A stretch of 64,000 nucleotides of DNA. It comes from Micromussa lordhowensis. Its lineage: Eukaryota > Cnidaria > Anthozoa > Scleractinia > Lobophylliidae. The notes below the pieces were generated by a model, which did not search any database, was not told the DNA's origin, and saw only the letters and a list, made by a program, of their open reading frames with translations. Every line of letters starts with the position of its first letter. Within the stretch, counting starts at the first letter, position 1. The translations under genes were made by a program, and so were the position numbers. Of the stretch, positions 12,111-20,929 are shown piece by piece. The stretch covers positions 8,480,335-8,544,334 of the forward strand of contig OZ026601.1 in the NCBI GenBank assembly GCA_964020085.1, in the 5' to 3' direction.

Positions 12111-12874
12111 AAAGACCACACTCAAGGAATTGCAGCCTCGACTAGATGAAGCTGTTTTCTACAGGAACTTCTTACAATGTTTGGCAAACCACTCTCCACA
12201 AACTGTGAATTGTCAAAAGTATAAATCTATTCTGTTAACAATTATAGAATGCAAATATATCTTTTGAACAATTAGCATTCCTCTTCAGTAGATCTAATAT
12301 GGAAATGGCGAAGAACAAAATGCGAAACTCGCTGAATAAGTGTTCTATTGTATGCGTAAAATAACCTCTTGGCAGGGGGCACTTCTTTTGCTTTGTATCT
12401 GTGGAAACAAAATATAAGCTAAGTGACTTAAGCTATATCTTGGGCGTGTAAAATAACCCGATTTCAATGGGCTCTGATTGGCCCAATGCCTGTGGTAACT
12501 AGCCAAAGATATAACCTATTTTACGATTAACTTTATGCGGAAGAAATATTAATATGACCTTTTGCCTATGCTGTCGAGATGCAGAAGGTGTATCAATGAA
12601 ATATGTTTATAGTATTGTTGTTTATAGGTGTTTATAGTTTGATACCATTGAATGGAGGTATTTTTATATTTTGAACTGAACTTGACAGTGCCTTTAATTT
12701 TAGCGTAGAATTCTGTGATGTAAATTTCGCTTGTAATATAACCAGTGTCTGCCTGGTGTTCCTGAGTGCTTGGCAAATACCAGCAAGCGATTTGCAAGGG
12801 ACACGCCTTGGCCTTGTGCTGTGTAAATAAGATATTAGTTATTTTACGATTATCTAGTATATGCAGAATATTTA
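12111..12874. other. 3' flank of the ROCO gene, no recognised feature
   Basis: AT-rich non-coding sequence. No convincing polyadenylation site, repeat or gene was identified. Confidence 0.4.
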
Positions 12875-12883
12875 ACAATTATC

Positions 12884-12928
<45 letters not shown>

Positions 12929-12990
12929 CCGTAGGGCCGAGTTGGCTATAATCAATCTCATATCCAACAAGCGCGAACGGAATAATTGTT
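12875..12990. repeat. Short foldback repeat
   Basis: AACAATTATCC...GCGCG.TTGGATATGAGAT is mirrored by ATCTCATATCCAACAAGCGCG...GGAATAATTGTT, with an inner pair TAGCCAACGAGGCC / GGCCGAGTTGGCTA. It is a compact double hairpin, probably a MITE. Confidence 0.65.
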
Positions 12991-13027
12991 TTATTAAATT
13001 CACAACCTTCGGTTTTGCTAAATTTTA

Positions 13028-13186
13028 TTAAAGTCTAAGAAACGACCGGAAAGTGATGTGACTTCTGGGCGCTTCCGTACCGTTAAACAACTTTGTGCCT
13101 TTTTTTGTTGTTTCTGGGACGGCCTTGTCAATAATTTCTTGTATTTCTTGCGTGGATAGCTCGACAAATCTGCCTTTTTTATCCAT
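13028..13186 (-). pseudogene. Short remnant of a Crypton/KIAA1958-like recombinase N-terminus (tentative)
   Basis: A 52-codon frame begins MDKKGRFVELSTQEIQEIID and continues KAVPETTKKGTKLF. The pattern 'F-x-LS-x-xEI-xx-II' followed by 'T-K' resembles the N-terminal segment of cnidarian tyrosine-recombinase (Crypton) derived proteins. It stops after 52 codons and no recombinase core follows, so at best it is a 5' fragment. The assignment is weak. From 13187 to 13897 nothing else is recognised. Confidence 0.25.
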
Positions 13187-13897
13187 TTTTTTTGTTGACG
13201 AAACTTTACTTCACGGGAAACATTTTATGCTGAGCGACATTTGCCGCATTCACTTCCATATAAGGTCAAACGCAGGTATAATGGCTGGTAACCGAGATCT
13301 AGTGAACCAATCAGAAAGCTAGAATTGCATTATCCGAGGTTGAGAATTTAATAATATAGTATTAACTTTTTGTTCTGCTGTTGATATAACGAACGTGTAT
13401 CGATGAGATGTGTTGTGTGGTACTATGTATAGAACGCTATAGTTCGATACCATTAGATTCATATATTTTCAATTTTCAAGCTTGTTAATCTATTTTAGTT
13501 TACAATAATAAAATGCAAGCTGTACCTTTGATTTACATTTATTGAATTACCAGTAACGGGCAATAATATGCTTTAGGCAGTCGACAACCTTGTTTTACTT
13601 GGCGAAAAATGTCAAACTTGTCGTTTCCCAGGGAGTGCAAACAATAATTTGTTTTGAGGATCACTGCCTTTGGGTGCAATGATTTACTGTTTTAGATAGG
13701 CGACATTTTGAGCTTCTGTATGACTGTTGATCATTAATCAACGAAAATCAATAAATCATAACCTTATGATGCTTCTCCATTAGTATTTTGATAACATAGG
13801 TGGCTTCTTTCAGCCATAACTTTTTGCTTCTTGAAACGGGCTTAAAGGGGTCACGTACATGAATGTAGTTGGAGCTACGAAAGTAGTGGTATGGGTT

Positions 13898-13924
13898 AGT
13901 TCAGCCCACTTAACCTGGCTTAAT
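13898..13924 (+). repeat. Polinton 2 left terminal inverted repeat
   Basis: AGTTCAGCCCACTTAACCT followed by GGCTT; its reverse complement occurs at the right end with one mismatch. Identity fades further in, as expected of an aged element. Confidence 0.65.
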
Positions 13925-14419
13925 TTTTATTCTTGACGAGCTGGGTGTCGGTGTAGCGGGTAGAGTCCGTTTTTCCTTTTTCTTAGCAGGTTTTGTTTTC
14001 TTGACAGTTGCTTTCTTAATTGATGTTATGGGTGTGGTGCGTTCTTTTTTAACTGTTTTCGCAGGCGTGTCGTCGGTAATTTCGATGACTTGAGGTTGTT
14101 GAACGCCTTTTATAATTTCTTTTAACAGTCTCTCGGTTGGTGCGTCCGCCATCCCTTCAGGGTCTTCCACTCCCATATTTTGGGAAGGAGCTGCCGTCCC
14201 TGTTCTTACACGTTTAACTAAACGTCCCTCCTGCAACGCCATGGCTTTCACGATTTGGACTGCCATGTTATCAGGAATATTTTTATCTTGTAAAATAAGT
14301 TGTTGTTAAGCGGCCAAGCGTCCTGCTTTATCTAACAAAGCACTTTCCGTTATTTTTCCTTGATAATAGTTGGAGAGCTGGTTAAATTCGTCGACTGGAA
14401 CCATCATTACTTCATCCAT
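13910..14419 (-). pseudogene. Polinton 2 conserved left-end gene, one in-frame stop
   Basis: Reading begins at ATG 14419 (MDEVMMVPVDEFNQLSNYYQ) and continues in a single frame to 13910 apart from one TAA at 14306-14308. The C-terminal half is strongly basic, with runs of Lys/Thr/Pro (KKATVKKTKPAKKKEKR). The N-terminal pattern M-VPVDEFN-L is one I recognise from small uncharacterised proteins in other cnidarian Polintons. The basic tail suggests nucleic acid binding or a core-protein role, by inference. Its start overlaps the end of the next upstream gene by 13 bp, as expected in a compact viral gene array. Confidence 0.6.
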
Positions 14420-14974
14420 CTGTAATTTGTTTTAGTGCGGTTTCGTAACAGTCTTGTCTCTTCCCGCACCTTTTTCAATTCTAGTTTTAGACTCTTGAGG
14501 GTTTTTTTGCCCTCACCGCAGTAGTGACGCAACGTAATGGTCTCACCGGCTGGTGTGGAATCTTGTTCCTTCTGACACGAAACGCAGATGTCACTGTACT
14601 TTAAAGCCATGTAGTCTTGATACAGGCTGTGATATTTGCGGCAGCGGACATCCATGGATTCTTTCAATTTGTCATCATGCTCGTTGGCTGCTTGAAGGAG
14701 TTGTACGAGTCTCGTCAACGTGTCGTTGCCTTGTGTCTCTCTGGCATTGGATTTAGTGGCAACTTCTTTTAGAGTTGGTGGATAAGGACCACATTCGTCA
14801 ATGTCTTCCGGTGGATACCCTTGCGCATCCCTCCCTTTCGGCGAACACATTTGTAACATTCGTTTAATCCTTGCCAAAATCCACTACCTGTCTGGCTTTT
14901 GAGATGTTTTGTCCGTCGTTTCAATGAGCTTCTGTGTTTACTCAATTCTCGTAACACATTCTTGTATCGTTTTA
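14407..14974 (-). pseudogene. Polinton 2 conserved gene, 3' part, split by Polinton 1
   Basis: This is the downstream part of a gene whose upstream part lies at 35182-35698. The segment next to the junction reads NVLRELSKHRSSLKRRTKHL, a basic helical block, in one frame (14974 to about 14880). A one-base shift then moves the reading to MARIKRMLQM... which ends at 14407. It includes a CXXC pair (DICVSCQKEQ) and a Lys/Glu-rich coiled-coil-like C-terminus. The reading frame is continuous across the empty site when Polinton 1 is removed, which proves insertion into a coding region. Function unknown; related basic proteins are common in cnidarian Polintons. Confidence 0.6.
14969..14974. repeat. 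Target site duplication of Polinton 1 (left)
   Basis: GTTTTA, identical to 35182-35187 at the other end; 6 bp is the standard Polinton duplication. Confidence 0.95.
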
Positions 14975-15219
14975 AGTAGTGTAGGAAATGGGGGAACTAG
15001 GACATTTCTGGATTTTACGCATCTCAGCGTAGTTAGTGTAAAAATCTGAGTCTAAAATATATGATATAATACACTGAAACAGCGTGGTTATGCGTAGGTA
15101 GTGTAAGTAGCGTAGATATCGTAAAAATTAGACATACTATTTTACGCACAAAAATGCCTAAAATGCGTAGGATAGTGTAGGATATAGTAAAATTTAGATT
15201 GTTCTCACGATGCGTAATT
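14975..15219 (+). repeat. Polinton 1 left terminal inverted repeat (245 bp)
   Basis: It appears to be a perfect reverse complement of 34937-35181. It contains many short GCGTA/TACGC-type units (for example GCGTAGTTAGTGTAAAA and GCGTAGGTAGTGTAAGTAGC), which may act as binding sites for replication or integration proteins. Confidence 0.95.
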
Positions 15220-15326
15220 AGCGTAGTCTGATGCATCAGACAAATATTTTAATTGGTCGATATTTGCATGTCACCTATCATTAATATTCAAAACACGTAC
15301 ACACGCATACTAGCGTGTGTCTGAAG

Positions 15327-15806
15327 TCAGTGGACAGTGTCATACATCTTTAAATATTTATCAATAATTGGGCTATTATCAATCACAAAATTGTCAACGC
15401 TTGTCATTTGATTAATTAAACTTTCTCGGTTAAGATCACCTGAGCGCATCGCTTCTCGAATCATTATTAACAAATGCTGGTAACTTTGATAGGCATAGGT
15501 ACAATTTTGAATTTTTAAGTCTAAACCTTTGTGTTCCATGTAGCCTTTAACTAATAATGCCACTGTACTAATCGCTATTAGACTGATACCACCAGTAGCG
15601 ATAGCGCTAGCAATACCACCTGAAGCGGTCAGTACAGAGAGTGAATTACCAATGAATTTGAACAATTTGAATCTTTTGTAAGCCTTTTTAAAAGCCCAAC
15701 ATTTCCTATGATAGCTTAGATAATAAGACTTTAGTTCGTCTACTTCATCAGTCGATAATTTGTCTGAAATATGATTCCAATCGAAAATATTCTTTTTAGC
15801 CACCAT
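15327..15806 (-). CDS. SLATT-like two-transmembrane protein (Polinton 1)
   Basis: A 159-aa protein. A charged N-terminal helix (SDKLSTDEVDELKSYYLSYH) precedes a basic segment and two adjacent hydrophobic helices (about residues 52-90, including GGIASAIATGGISLIAISTV). A soluble helical C-terminus follows. The layout of N-terminal helix, two TM helices and C-terminal helical tail resembles SLATT-domain proteins, which act as membrane effectors in prokaryotic conflict systems; the assignment is by architecture. Polinton 2 has a counterpart at 35722-36165 in the corresponding place near the left end. ATG is preceded by AATATA. A role in membrane interaction during entry, exit or host interference is inference. 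Confidence 0.5.
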   Translation of the reverse strand: MVAKKNIFDWNHISDKLSTDEVDELKSYYLSYHRKCWAFKKAYKRFKLFKFIGNSLSVLTASGGIASAIATGGISLIAISTVALLVKGYMEHKGLDLKIQNCTYAYQSYQHLLIMIREAMRSGDLNRESLINQMTSVDNFVIDNSPIIDKYLKMYDTVH

Positions 15807-15824
15807 TATATTATTTTATTATAT

Positions 15825-16085
15825 TTATAAATTAAAAACAATTTGATCACTATCATAGCCCATTTGGATTAATTCATCATATATTTTTTCAGTTTGATCA
15901 CCTTGTAGGTTTACAGTTTGGTCTCTAATAAAACCGTTACACGCTAACTTTTTCTTCCAATCTTTTAAATTAAAACCTTCAATCTTTTCAAATGAGGTGA
16001 TTGATTTTTTTCCCCTCTTTTGAAGAGAAATTTTAATAAACTTTCTACTTTCATCTATCAAAGAAGATAAACTTTTAATATCCAT
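15825..16085 (-). CDS. eIF1/SUI1-like translation initiation factor encoded by Polinton 1
   Basis: An 86-aa protein with the SUI1 fold signature in order: a basic first strand region ISLQKRGKKSITSFEKIEG (about residues 18-36), then WKKKLACNGFI (about 42-52, the most conserved eIF1 block) and VNLQGDQTEKIYDELIQMG (about 58-76, ending in the second helix). Cellular eIF1 is about 110 aa; this copy lacks most of the unstructured N-terminal tail. eIF1 binds the 40S subunit near the P site and controls scanning and start-codon choice. The ATG is preceded by AGAATAG, a weaker form of the start-proximal element seen elsewhere in Polinton 1. The gene lies between the SLATT-like and fibre genes on the same strand. 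Base composition is AT-rich like its neighbours, so it has been resident for long. Function in the element is inferred from the family. Confidence 0.85.
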   Translation of the reverse strand: MDIKSLSSLIDESRKFIKISLQKRGKKSITSFEKIEGFNLKDWKKKLACNGFIRDQTVNLQGDQTEKIYDELIQMGYDSDQIVFNL

Positions 16086-16118
16086 CTATTCTTTGGATAA
16101 GATAAATTTTTCTAAAAG

Positions 16119-16392
16119 TCATCAATTATTTTAGTCAACCATGTCTAGATGAAACGCGTTTCCGGGAATCCCCTGTAGGTATGAGTCATCAATTATTTTA
16201 GTGATTACAAACTTCAAGGTAGATTACAAAATTATAGAAATATTTTTATCTCGTGAGTTTGTAGCTTAGTTTGTAGCTATACAATAGCTTTTATTGTCTA
16301 GATGAAACGCGTTTCCGGGAATCCCCTGTAGGCATGAGTCATCAATTATTTTAGTCAACCATAGCTTTTATTGTCTGGATGAAACGCGTTTC
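16119..16392. repeat. Intergenic direct repeats with palindrome GAAACGCGTTTC
   Basis: The 12-bp perfect palindrome GAAACGCGTTTC occurs three times (16151-16162, 16304-16315, 16381-16392). Each lies in a larger repeat, GTCT(A/G)GATGAAACGCGTTTCC, which in two copies continues GGGAATCCCCTGTAGG. A second block, GTCATCAATTATTTTAGT, also occurs three times (from about 16119, 16185 and 16339). The repeats fill the 343-bp gap between the eIF1-like gene and the short fibre gene, the longest non-coding gap inside the element. They could be regulator binding sites or a replication element. Confidence 0.8.
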
Positions 16393-16428
16393 CTAAACTC
16401 ATTTGCATATTATCTAGACAGCTTGCAA

Positions 16429-17193
16429 TTACATATCAATTTCGATCAATAAGTTTACCATCGCGTGTGTTACGGATGAATTCGATGTTTTGCTTCGAAA
16501 ATTGATCCTGTCGCCGGCTTTTATCGTAATCGGATCGCTGAAAATAGTGTGATTTGACCATTCATTGACAGGTTTGGCAATTTTTAAATCTTTATCAGCA
16601 CCATTAAGAACTAAGCCGACGATCACTTCAGATGCTTGATGAATGCCAGCGCAAACACAAATGCTGCCACGAATTATTTTACCGTCTACAGGACTAGGCC
16701 AACCATATTGCTTATTTCTCTCACATCCATTAGCGAAACTCCATTGGAGAGAACCTTTAATCAGTGGTCCATTCTCTTCTGCATAGACGGTGATGAACGG
16801 GTATGTTTTTTGCGTATTAGCTGCTAAATTATTATCTTGCGTCTTAGTCTCTAAATCATTGTAATCGACTTTGCTTTTTAATGCATCATTGAATTCGATT
16901 GCTAAAGTTCCTAAATCAGTAATTAAAGCGTAATCCTTTAAAGCCGATGAGTTAGTCTTTTTAGCTAGTTCATTGTTAACGTATGTAGTTGCTGCTTTTG
17001 TCTTTAATAAATCAGATACGAAACGTTTAGTGGTTGCGTCGTGATCATCCATTGGAGCGGAAATGTTAGTTAATCTCTTGTTTTGTAAATGGAAATGATT
17101 GTCTGGAGTTAATTTTAAACCTATTCTTTTTTTAAGCTTTTCTACTTTTCCTGTTGTTGATGGTTTGTCATGTTGTCCATTAGTAAACCCCAT
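16429..17193 (-). CDS. Short fibre-like protein (Polinton 1)
   Basis: A 254-aa protein. The N-terminus MGFTNGQHDKPSTTGK is closely related to that of the long fibre gene next door (MGYSNGQ...). The two also share the following block, NKRLTNISAPMDDHDATTKRF here, which is the repeat type found in phage tail fibres. A helical/coiled middle (about 70-125) and a C-terminal beta-rich domain (about 130-254, IRGSICVCAGIHQ...) complete the layout of a trimeric fibre with a head domain. The likely role is receptor binding on the virion surface; the receptor is unknown. ATG follows a TATATATAT run. Confidence 0.6.
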   Translation of the reverse strand: MGFTNGQHDKPSTTGKVEKLKKRIGLKLTPDNHFHLQNKRLTNISAPMDDHDATTKRFVSDLLKTKAATTYVNNELAKKTNSSALKDYALITDLGTLAIEFNDALKSKVDYNDLETKTQDNNLAANTQKTYPFITVYAEENGPLIKGSLQWSFANGCERNKQYGWPSPVDGKIIRGSICVCAGIHQASEVIVGLVLNGADKDLKIAKPVNEWSNHTIFSDPITIKAGDRINFRSKTSNSSVTHAMVNLLIEIDM

Positions 17194-17208
17194 ATATATA
17201 TATTTATA

Positions 17209-20200
17209 TTATATAATAGTTCCTTGACTCTTTTCAAATTCTTTCACATTTTCAAATGCTGTACTATTATTGTCCCAAACATTCTTTGTTACCAATCCTC
17301 TCACCTTAGTGAAAGGATTATCATCTACATTTATTCTTCTTATAGTTCTTAGTCCGCTAGTATCAGTAAAAAAATTATTAATAATAATTGGAGCACTAAT
17401 TCCACTAAAAATTAGGTTCATATGAGTGTCTTTAAACCAAATCCAAAATAGTACTTGCTTTCCTAAAGCGTTATTTGGAATATTAAATGTTCTTAAAGAT
17501 GGTTCATCTATTGTAGGATTACGTGAAATTACGACTTTGCTTTTATCAACATGAATATGTTCAAAGCCAAGTAAGTGCCTATATCTAATACTTATAGACA
17601 TTACACTATTTGTAGTTGCGCTATGTTGAAATACATAATAAAAAGTTAAATCACCTTTGTTATCACCAGTAGTTACAAATGCATATGTATTTGGTGTTTT
17701 ACCTTCATTACTATCAGAAAAATACAAATCTTTTATTAAAGAAATCTTTGAATCATTACTTAATATATATTTTACTATTAATTCTACTAAATTTTTATTT
17801 TCATTAATAGTAGGATTTTCTTTTGCTATTTCACTATTTACTTTTACAATTTCACCATCAACATATTTTACAACATTATCTTCTGTTTCATTTAGTTGTT
17901 TCACATTAACAGCATCACCGTTTTCATTCCCATCAGATAATCCTTTTATCTGACGATTACCCATATCTATAGATGCTTCATAATAGACGATTTTGTTTCT
18001 GATGGTATAGAATCTATCCCAAATTCTCGAGTCAACGTCATTCTGATGACCACTGACACCATAAAGGACTACAAAGATGTCGGTTTCTGCATCATAAGTG
18101 TTACCACTCTTGTACTTTAAAGTTAAATCAATATCTAAATCAATAATCCCAATGTTTCCATATTTGTGAAAATTCACTATTGTTCTACTGTGATCGGAAA
18201 AAGTATTTGTATTATTACGTGAAACATTCAAAGTTTCAGATACAGCGTTAACAACCACTTCGTCATGATCTACTTTATCATTGTAATACATTTCAAAAGC
18301 TAATGTATACTCACCTAAATCTAACGATTTTAAATCAATAGTTAATCGGGTGCTATAATAACCGATAGCAGAGTCATACTTAATTTTAAATTGATAAGTA
18401 GCTTTGTTGATATCATAGTAATCTTTGTCGACTTTTCTTACTTTGGTAATATCATCATCATCTTCCTTAAATAAATCATCATCCATGACAAAAGAGAATT
18501 CATTATCTTGTCGGTTTGCTTTAATATTCAGTTCTTCAAATTCACTAACTTTGTATTCAATAAAAGATCTAAGTACTGAGTTATTATCAGTAACTCTCCT
18601 ATTAACATAGTTAACATTAGTTGCATGTGTGTTATCTGATGAATTTGGATCTTTCAAGCGGATAATGCTATGATTAGCCATATCAAGATTTCCTTCCATG
18701 TCTCTATCTCCTAAAAGTGGTAGATAAGTAGATTTTGCATCACCAACTGTTAGGGCTGCGTCGTCTACAGAACTACTACTAATTCCAGTGATAGCATGAT
18801 CACCCATTTGGAGACTTCCTGTCATTGATCTGGAACCATTTAAAGGTAAATTCAAATTATCTCCATTGTCAACATAAGTTTTATTAACAGCATCATCACC
18901 ACTAACTGGATTTGGTAAACCATAAAGATAACTATTATTCATATTAATTGGACTATTACCATCAGCAACCATGGTTAATCTACCACAATTTGTAATGAGA
19001 TTATTATTCATGTTTAGATCACCTGTCATGGGCCTTGAACCATCCAATTTTAATACATCTGTAGGTAGCTTACTTATTTCTGCTAAGACAAATGCCTTGG
19101 AGACCAAATCATTTGTATCAAAAGTATTGACACCATATGGTTCAGTATTTCTTATCCGTTTACCTTTTAAGTCATAGTCATCACCTTTTAATTTTAAAAA
19201 GTTTTCATTGACATAAAGTTTATTAACAGCCATTTTAGAATCTTTTAAAGCATTAGGGTAATCACTGATTGGGACATCATCTTGAGTCTCTAAATCTGTT
19301 ATTTTTTTACTACCAATATTGAGATCTCCTGTCATAGCGCGTGAACCATCTACTTTGAGATAAAGACTTAAATCAGGCTGTGGTATGGAAGCAATTTGAC
19401 TTTCTAAATAAGTCTTTGTCACAGGTTGCTGAGCCCCCGTTGGAATAGGTAAGCTAAAAATCCTATTTCCATTCATAGAAAGATTACCAGTCATGTTTTG
19501 GCTTCCGTTTAGGAGTAATACTTCTGACCTATCTGATTTTCTAGAAGATAAATCATTAATAGCAATATCCTGTTTAGCGTCTTCATCGTCAACATATTCT
19601 TTGGTTGTTGCATCTTTAGGGCCAGTAGGATTACCAATATTGATTATCTTTTCATTATTCATATTGATCGGTTCAAAATTTAATATTGTTCCTGAAAAAT
19701 CAGTACTTTTAACATTAAATAATCTATGATCAAAACTAGTCCTTTGTATTCCTTTGACACATCTACTAAAAAATAGAAATTTAAAATTAGAGTTACTGGA
19801 ACCATAATATCGAAATTGTAAACGGATGTTCACATCTCTTTTAGAACTATTAAATATTATGTAAGCTTTTGCGTAATTGCTAAACCAATCATGACTAAAA
19901 TCAATTATGTTTGCATTACCAGTGACATTTGTAAATAATAGCCTATCTGAATCACCATCTGTAACTATATTTGTTCCATCATATCCAAATATTTCAAAAA
20001 CGATAGAATAATTAGGATCTATTTCTAAATTGTTCACTAGTCGAACAGTAGAATAAGCATAACCAGATTGCGCCCCTTCTCGAGGCGCTTCTAATAGTTC
20101 AAAATGATCAGTGTGCCCAGGAATAGGTATAGATCCTTTAGTACATTCTGCTTTATCACCAAAATCTTTATAAAAAGTAAAACTAGGTTGCAAATGATAA

Positions 20201-20565
20201 TTTGTCCTATGATCTGTTGTCATCTCCTTTAATTGTTTTAGAGGTACAGCATCATTATCATTAGAAGCATCTTCTAAATCACTAATCTTATGATTATTCA
20301 TATTTAAATGACCAGTCATTGAAGTTGTTCCATCTCTTTTCAGATAAGGTGACAAATCAATAGCTGATAGGTTATTATCAACATACTCCTTTGTAGCTGC
20401 ATCATTTTTATCGATAGGAGCAGCTACTTCAGTTAATCGCTTACTATCAATATCAAAATTACCATCATCAGTTAGACTAAATCCAATTCCAGGTAAACCA
20501 GGATCACCTTTTTCACCTCTACCACTTGTTGATGATGATTCAAGTTGCCCATTACTATAACCCAT
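17209..20565 (-). CDS. Long fibre/collagen-like protein (Polinton 1)
   Basis: An 1118-aa protein starting with an anchor related to the short fibre (MGYSNGQLESSSTSGR). It then has a short collagen-like stretch (GEKGDPGLPGIG) and at least six tail-fibre repeats of the form DGS-x-MTG-x-L-x-M-x(4)-I, several followed by a 'DA-x-x-K-x-YV' segment (for example VDGSRAMTGDLNIGSKKITD). Two beta-rich domains (about 130-280 and 720-880) interrupt the repeats, and a C-terminal beta-rich region follows. The repeats resemble bacteriophage tail fibres. By position and architecture it should be a trimeric virion fibre. Start codon preceded by ATATTATAT. Intact over its full length, the second longest gene in the element. 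Confidence 0.7.
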   Translation of the reverse strand: MGYSNGQLESSSTSGRGEKGDPGLPGIGFSLTDDGNFDIDSKRLTEVAAPIDKNDAATKEYVDNNLSAIDLSPYLKRDGTTSMTGHLNMNNHKISDLEDASNDNDAVPLKQLKEMTTDHRTNYHLQPSFTFYKDFGDKAECTKGSIPIPGHTDHFELLEAPREGAQSGYAYSTVRLVNNLEIDPNYSIVFEIFGYDGTNIVTDGDSDRLLFTNVTGNANIIDFSHDWFSNYAKAYIIFNSSKRDVNIRLQFRYYGSSNSNFKFLFFSRCVKGIQRTSFDHRLFNVKSTDFSGTILNFEPINMNNEKIINIGNPTGPKDATTKEYVDDEDAKQDIAINDLSSRKSDRSEVLLLNGSQNMTGNLSMNGNRIFSLPIPTGAQQPVTKTYLESQIASIPQPDLSLYLKVDGSRAMTGDLNIGSKKITDLETQDDVPISDYPNALKDSKMAVNKLYVNENFLKLKGDDYDLKGKRIRNTEPYGVNTFDTNDLVSKAFVLAEISKLPTDVLKLDGSRPMTGDLNMNNNLITNCGRLTMVADGNSPINMNNSYLYGLPNPVSGDDAVNKTYVDNGDNLNLPLNGSRSMTGSLQMGDHAITGISSSSVDDAALTVGDAKSTYLPLLGDRDMEGNLDMANHSIIRLKDPNSSDNTHATNVNYVNRRVTDNNSVLRSFIEYKVSEFEELNIKANRQDNEFSFVMDDDLFKEDDDDITKVRKVDKDYYDINKATYQFKIKYDSAIGYYSTRLTIDLKSLDLGEYTLAFEMYYNDKVDHDEVVVNAVSETLNVSRNNTNTFSDHSRTIVNFHKYGNIGIIDLDIDLTLKYKSGNTYDAETDIFVVLYGVSGHQNDVDSRIWDRFYTIRNKIVYYEASIDMGNRQIKGLSDGNENGDAVNVKQLNETEDNVVKYVDGEIVKVNSEIAKENPTINENKNLVELIVKYILSNDSKISLIKDLYFSDSNEGKTPNTYAFVTTGDNKGDLTFYYVFQHSATTNSVMSISIRYRHLLGFEHIHVDKSKVVISRNPTIDEPSLRTFNIPNNALGKQVLFWIWFKDTHMNLIFSGISAPIIINNFFTDTSGLRTIRRINVDDNPFTKVRGLVTKNVWDNNSTAFENVKEFEKSQGTII

Positions 20566-20586
20566 ATATAATATACTAAATTAAAT

Positions 20587-20928
20587 TTATTCTTCTTCTA
20601 CTTCCAGACCCTTAAGACGTAACATTTTCCGATGAATATTAAAATCTTCAGAATCTTCAGATTCAGATGTGTCTCTCAAATAATCAATATGTAAGCTATA
20701 AAGACTTTTAGTTAACGACAATATTCTATCGTCAATAACTTCGTTGTACTTTTCCTCAATTGATTTTAGTTTTAGTAGCATAGCACTAATATTTTCATAA
20801 TAAAAATCCATTTCTGACAAATCAACTATTATTGAATTTGTTAGTCTCTTACATTCTTCTTTATCATTTACTTTTTCATTAACATTACCATTACCATTGC
20901 CATTGTCATTACCATTTCCATTATCCAT
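20587..20928 (-). CDS. Small acidic helical protein with Asn-Gly repeat (Polinton 1)
   Basis: 113 aa from the start MDNGNGNDNGNGNGNVNE at 20928, chosen because the AATATATAGG element sits just upstream of that ATG; an open frame extends further upstream inside the ATPase gene. After the Asn-Gly repeat it has two helical segments (EMDFYYENISAMLLKLKSIE and ILSLTKSLYSLHIDYLRD) and an acidic end. The coding start almost abuts the stop of the packaging ATPase at 20930. No family recognised; the gene position suggests a partner of the ATPase or a structural protein. Confidence 0.6.
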   Translation of the reverse strand: MDNGNGNDNGNGNGNVNEKVNDKEECKRLTNSIIVDLSEMDFYYENISAMLLKLKSIEEKYNEVIDDRILSLTKSLYSLHIDYLRDTSESEDSEDFNIHRKMLRLKGLEVEEE

Positions 20929-20929
20929 C

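Noticed and set aside
17657..20000. Several plus-strand Ser/Leu-rich frames opposite the long fibre gene
   Set aside because: Antisense shadows of the intact 1118-codon gene.
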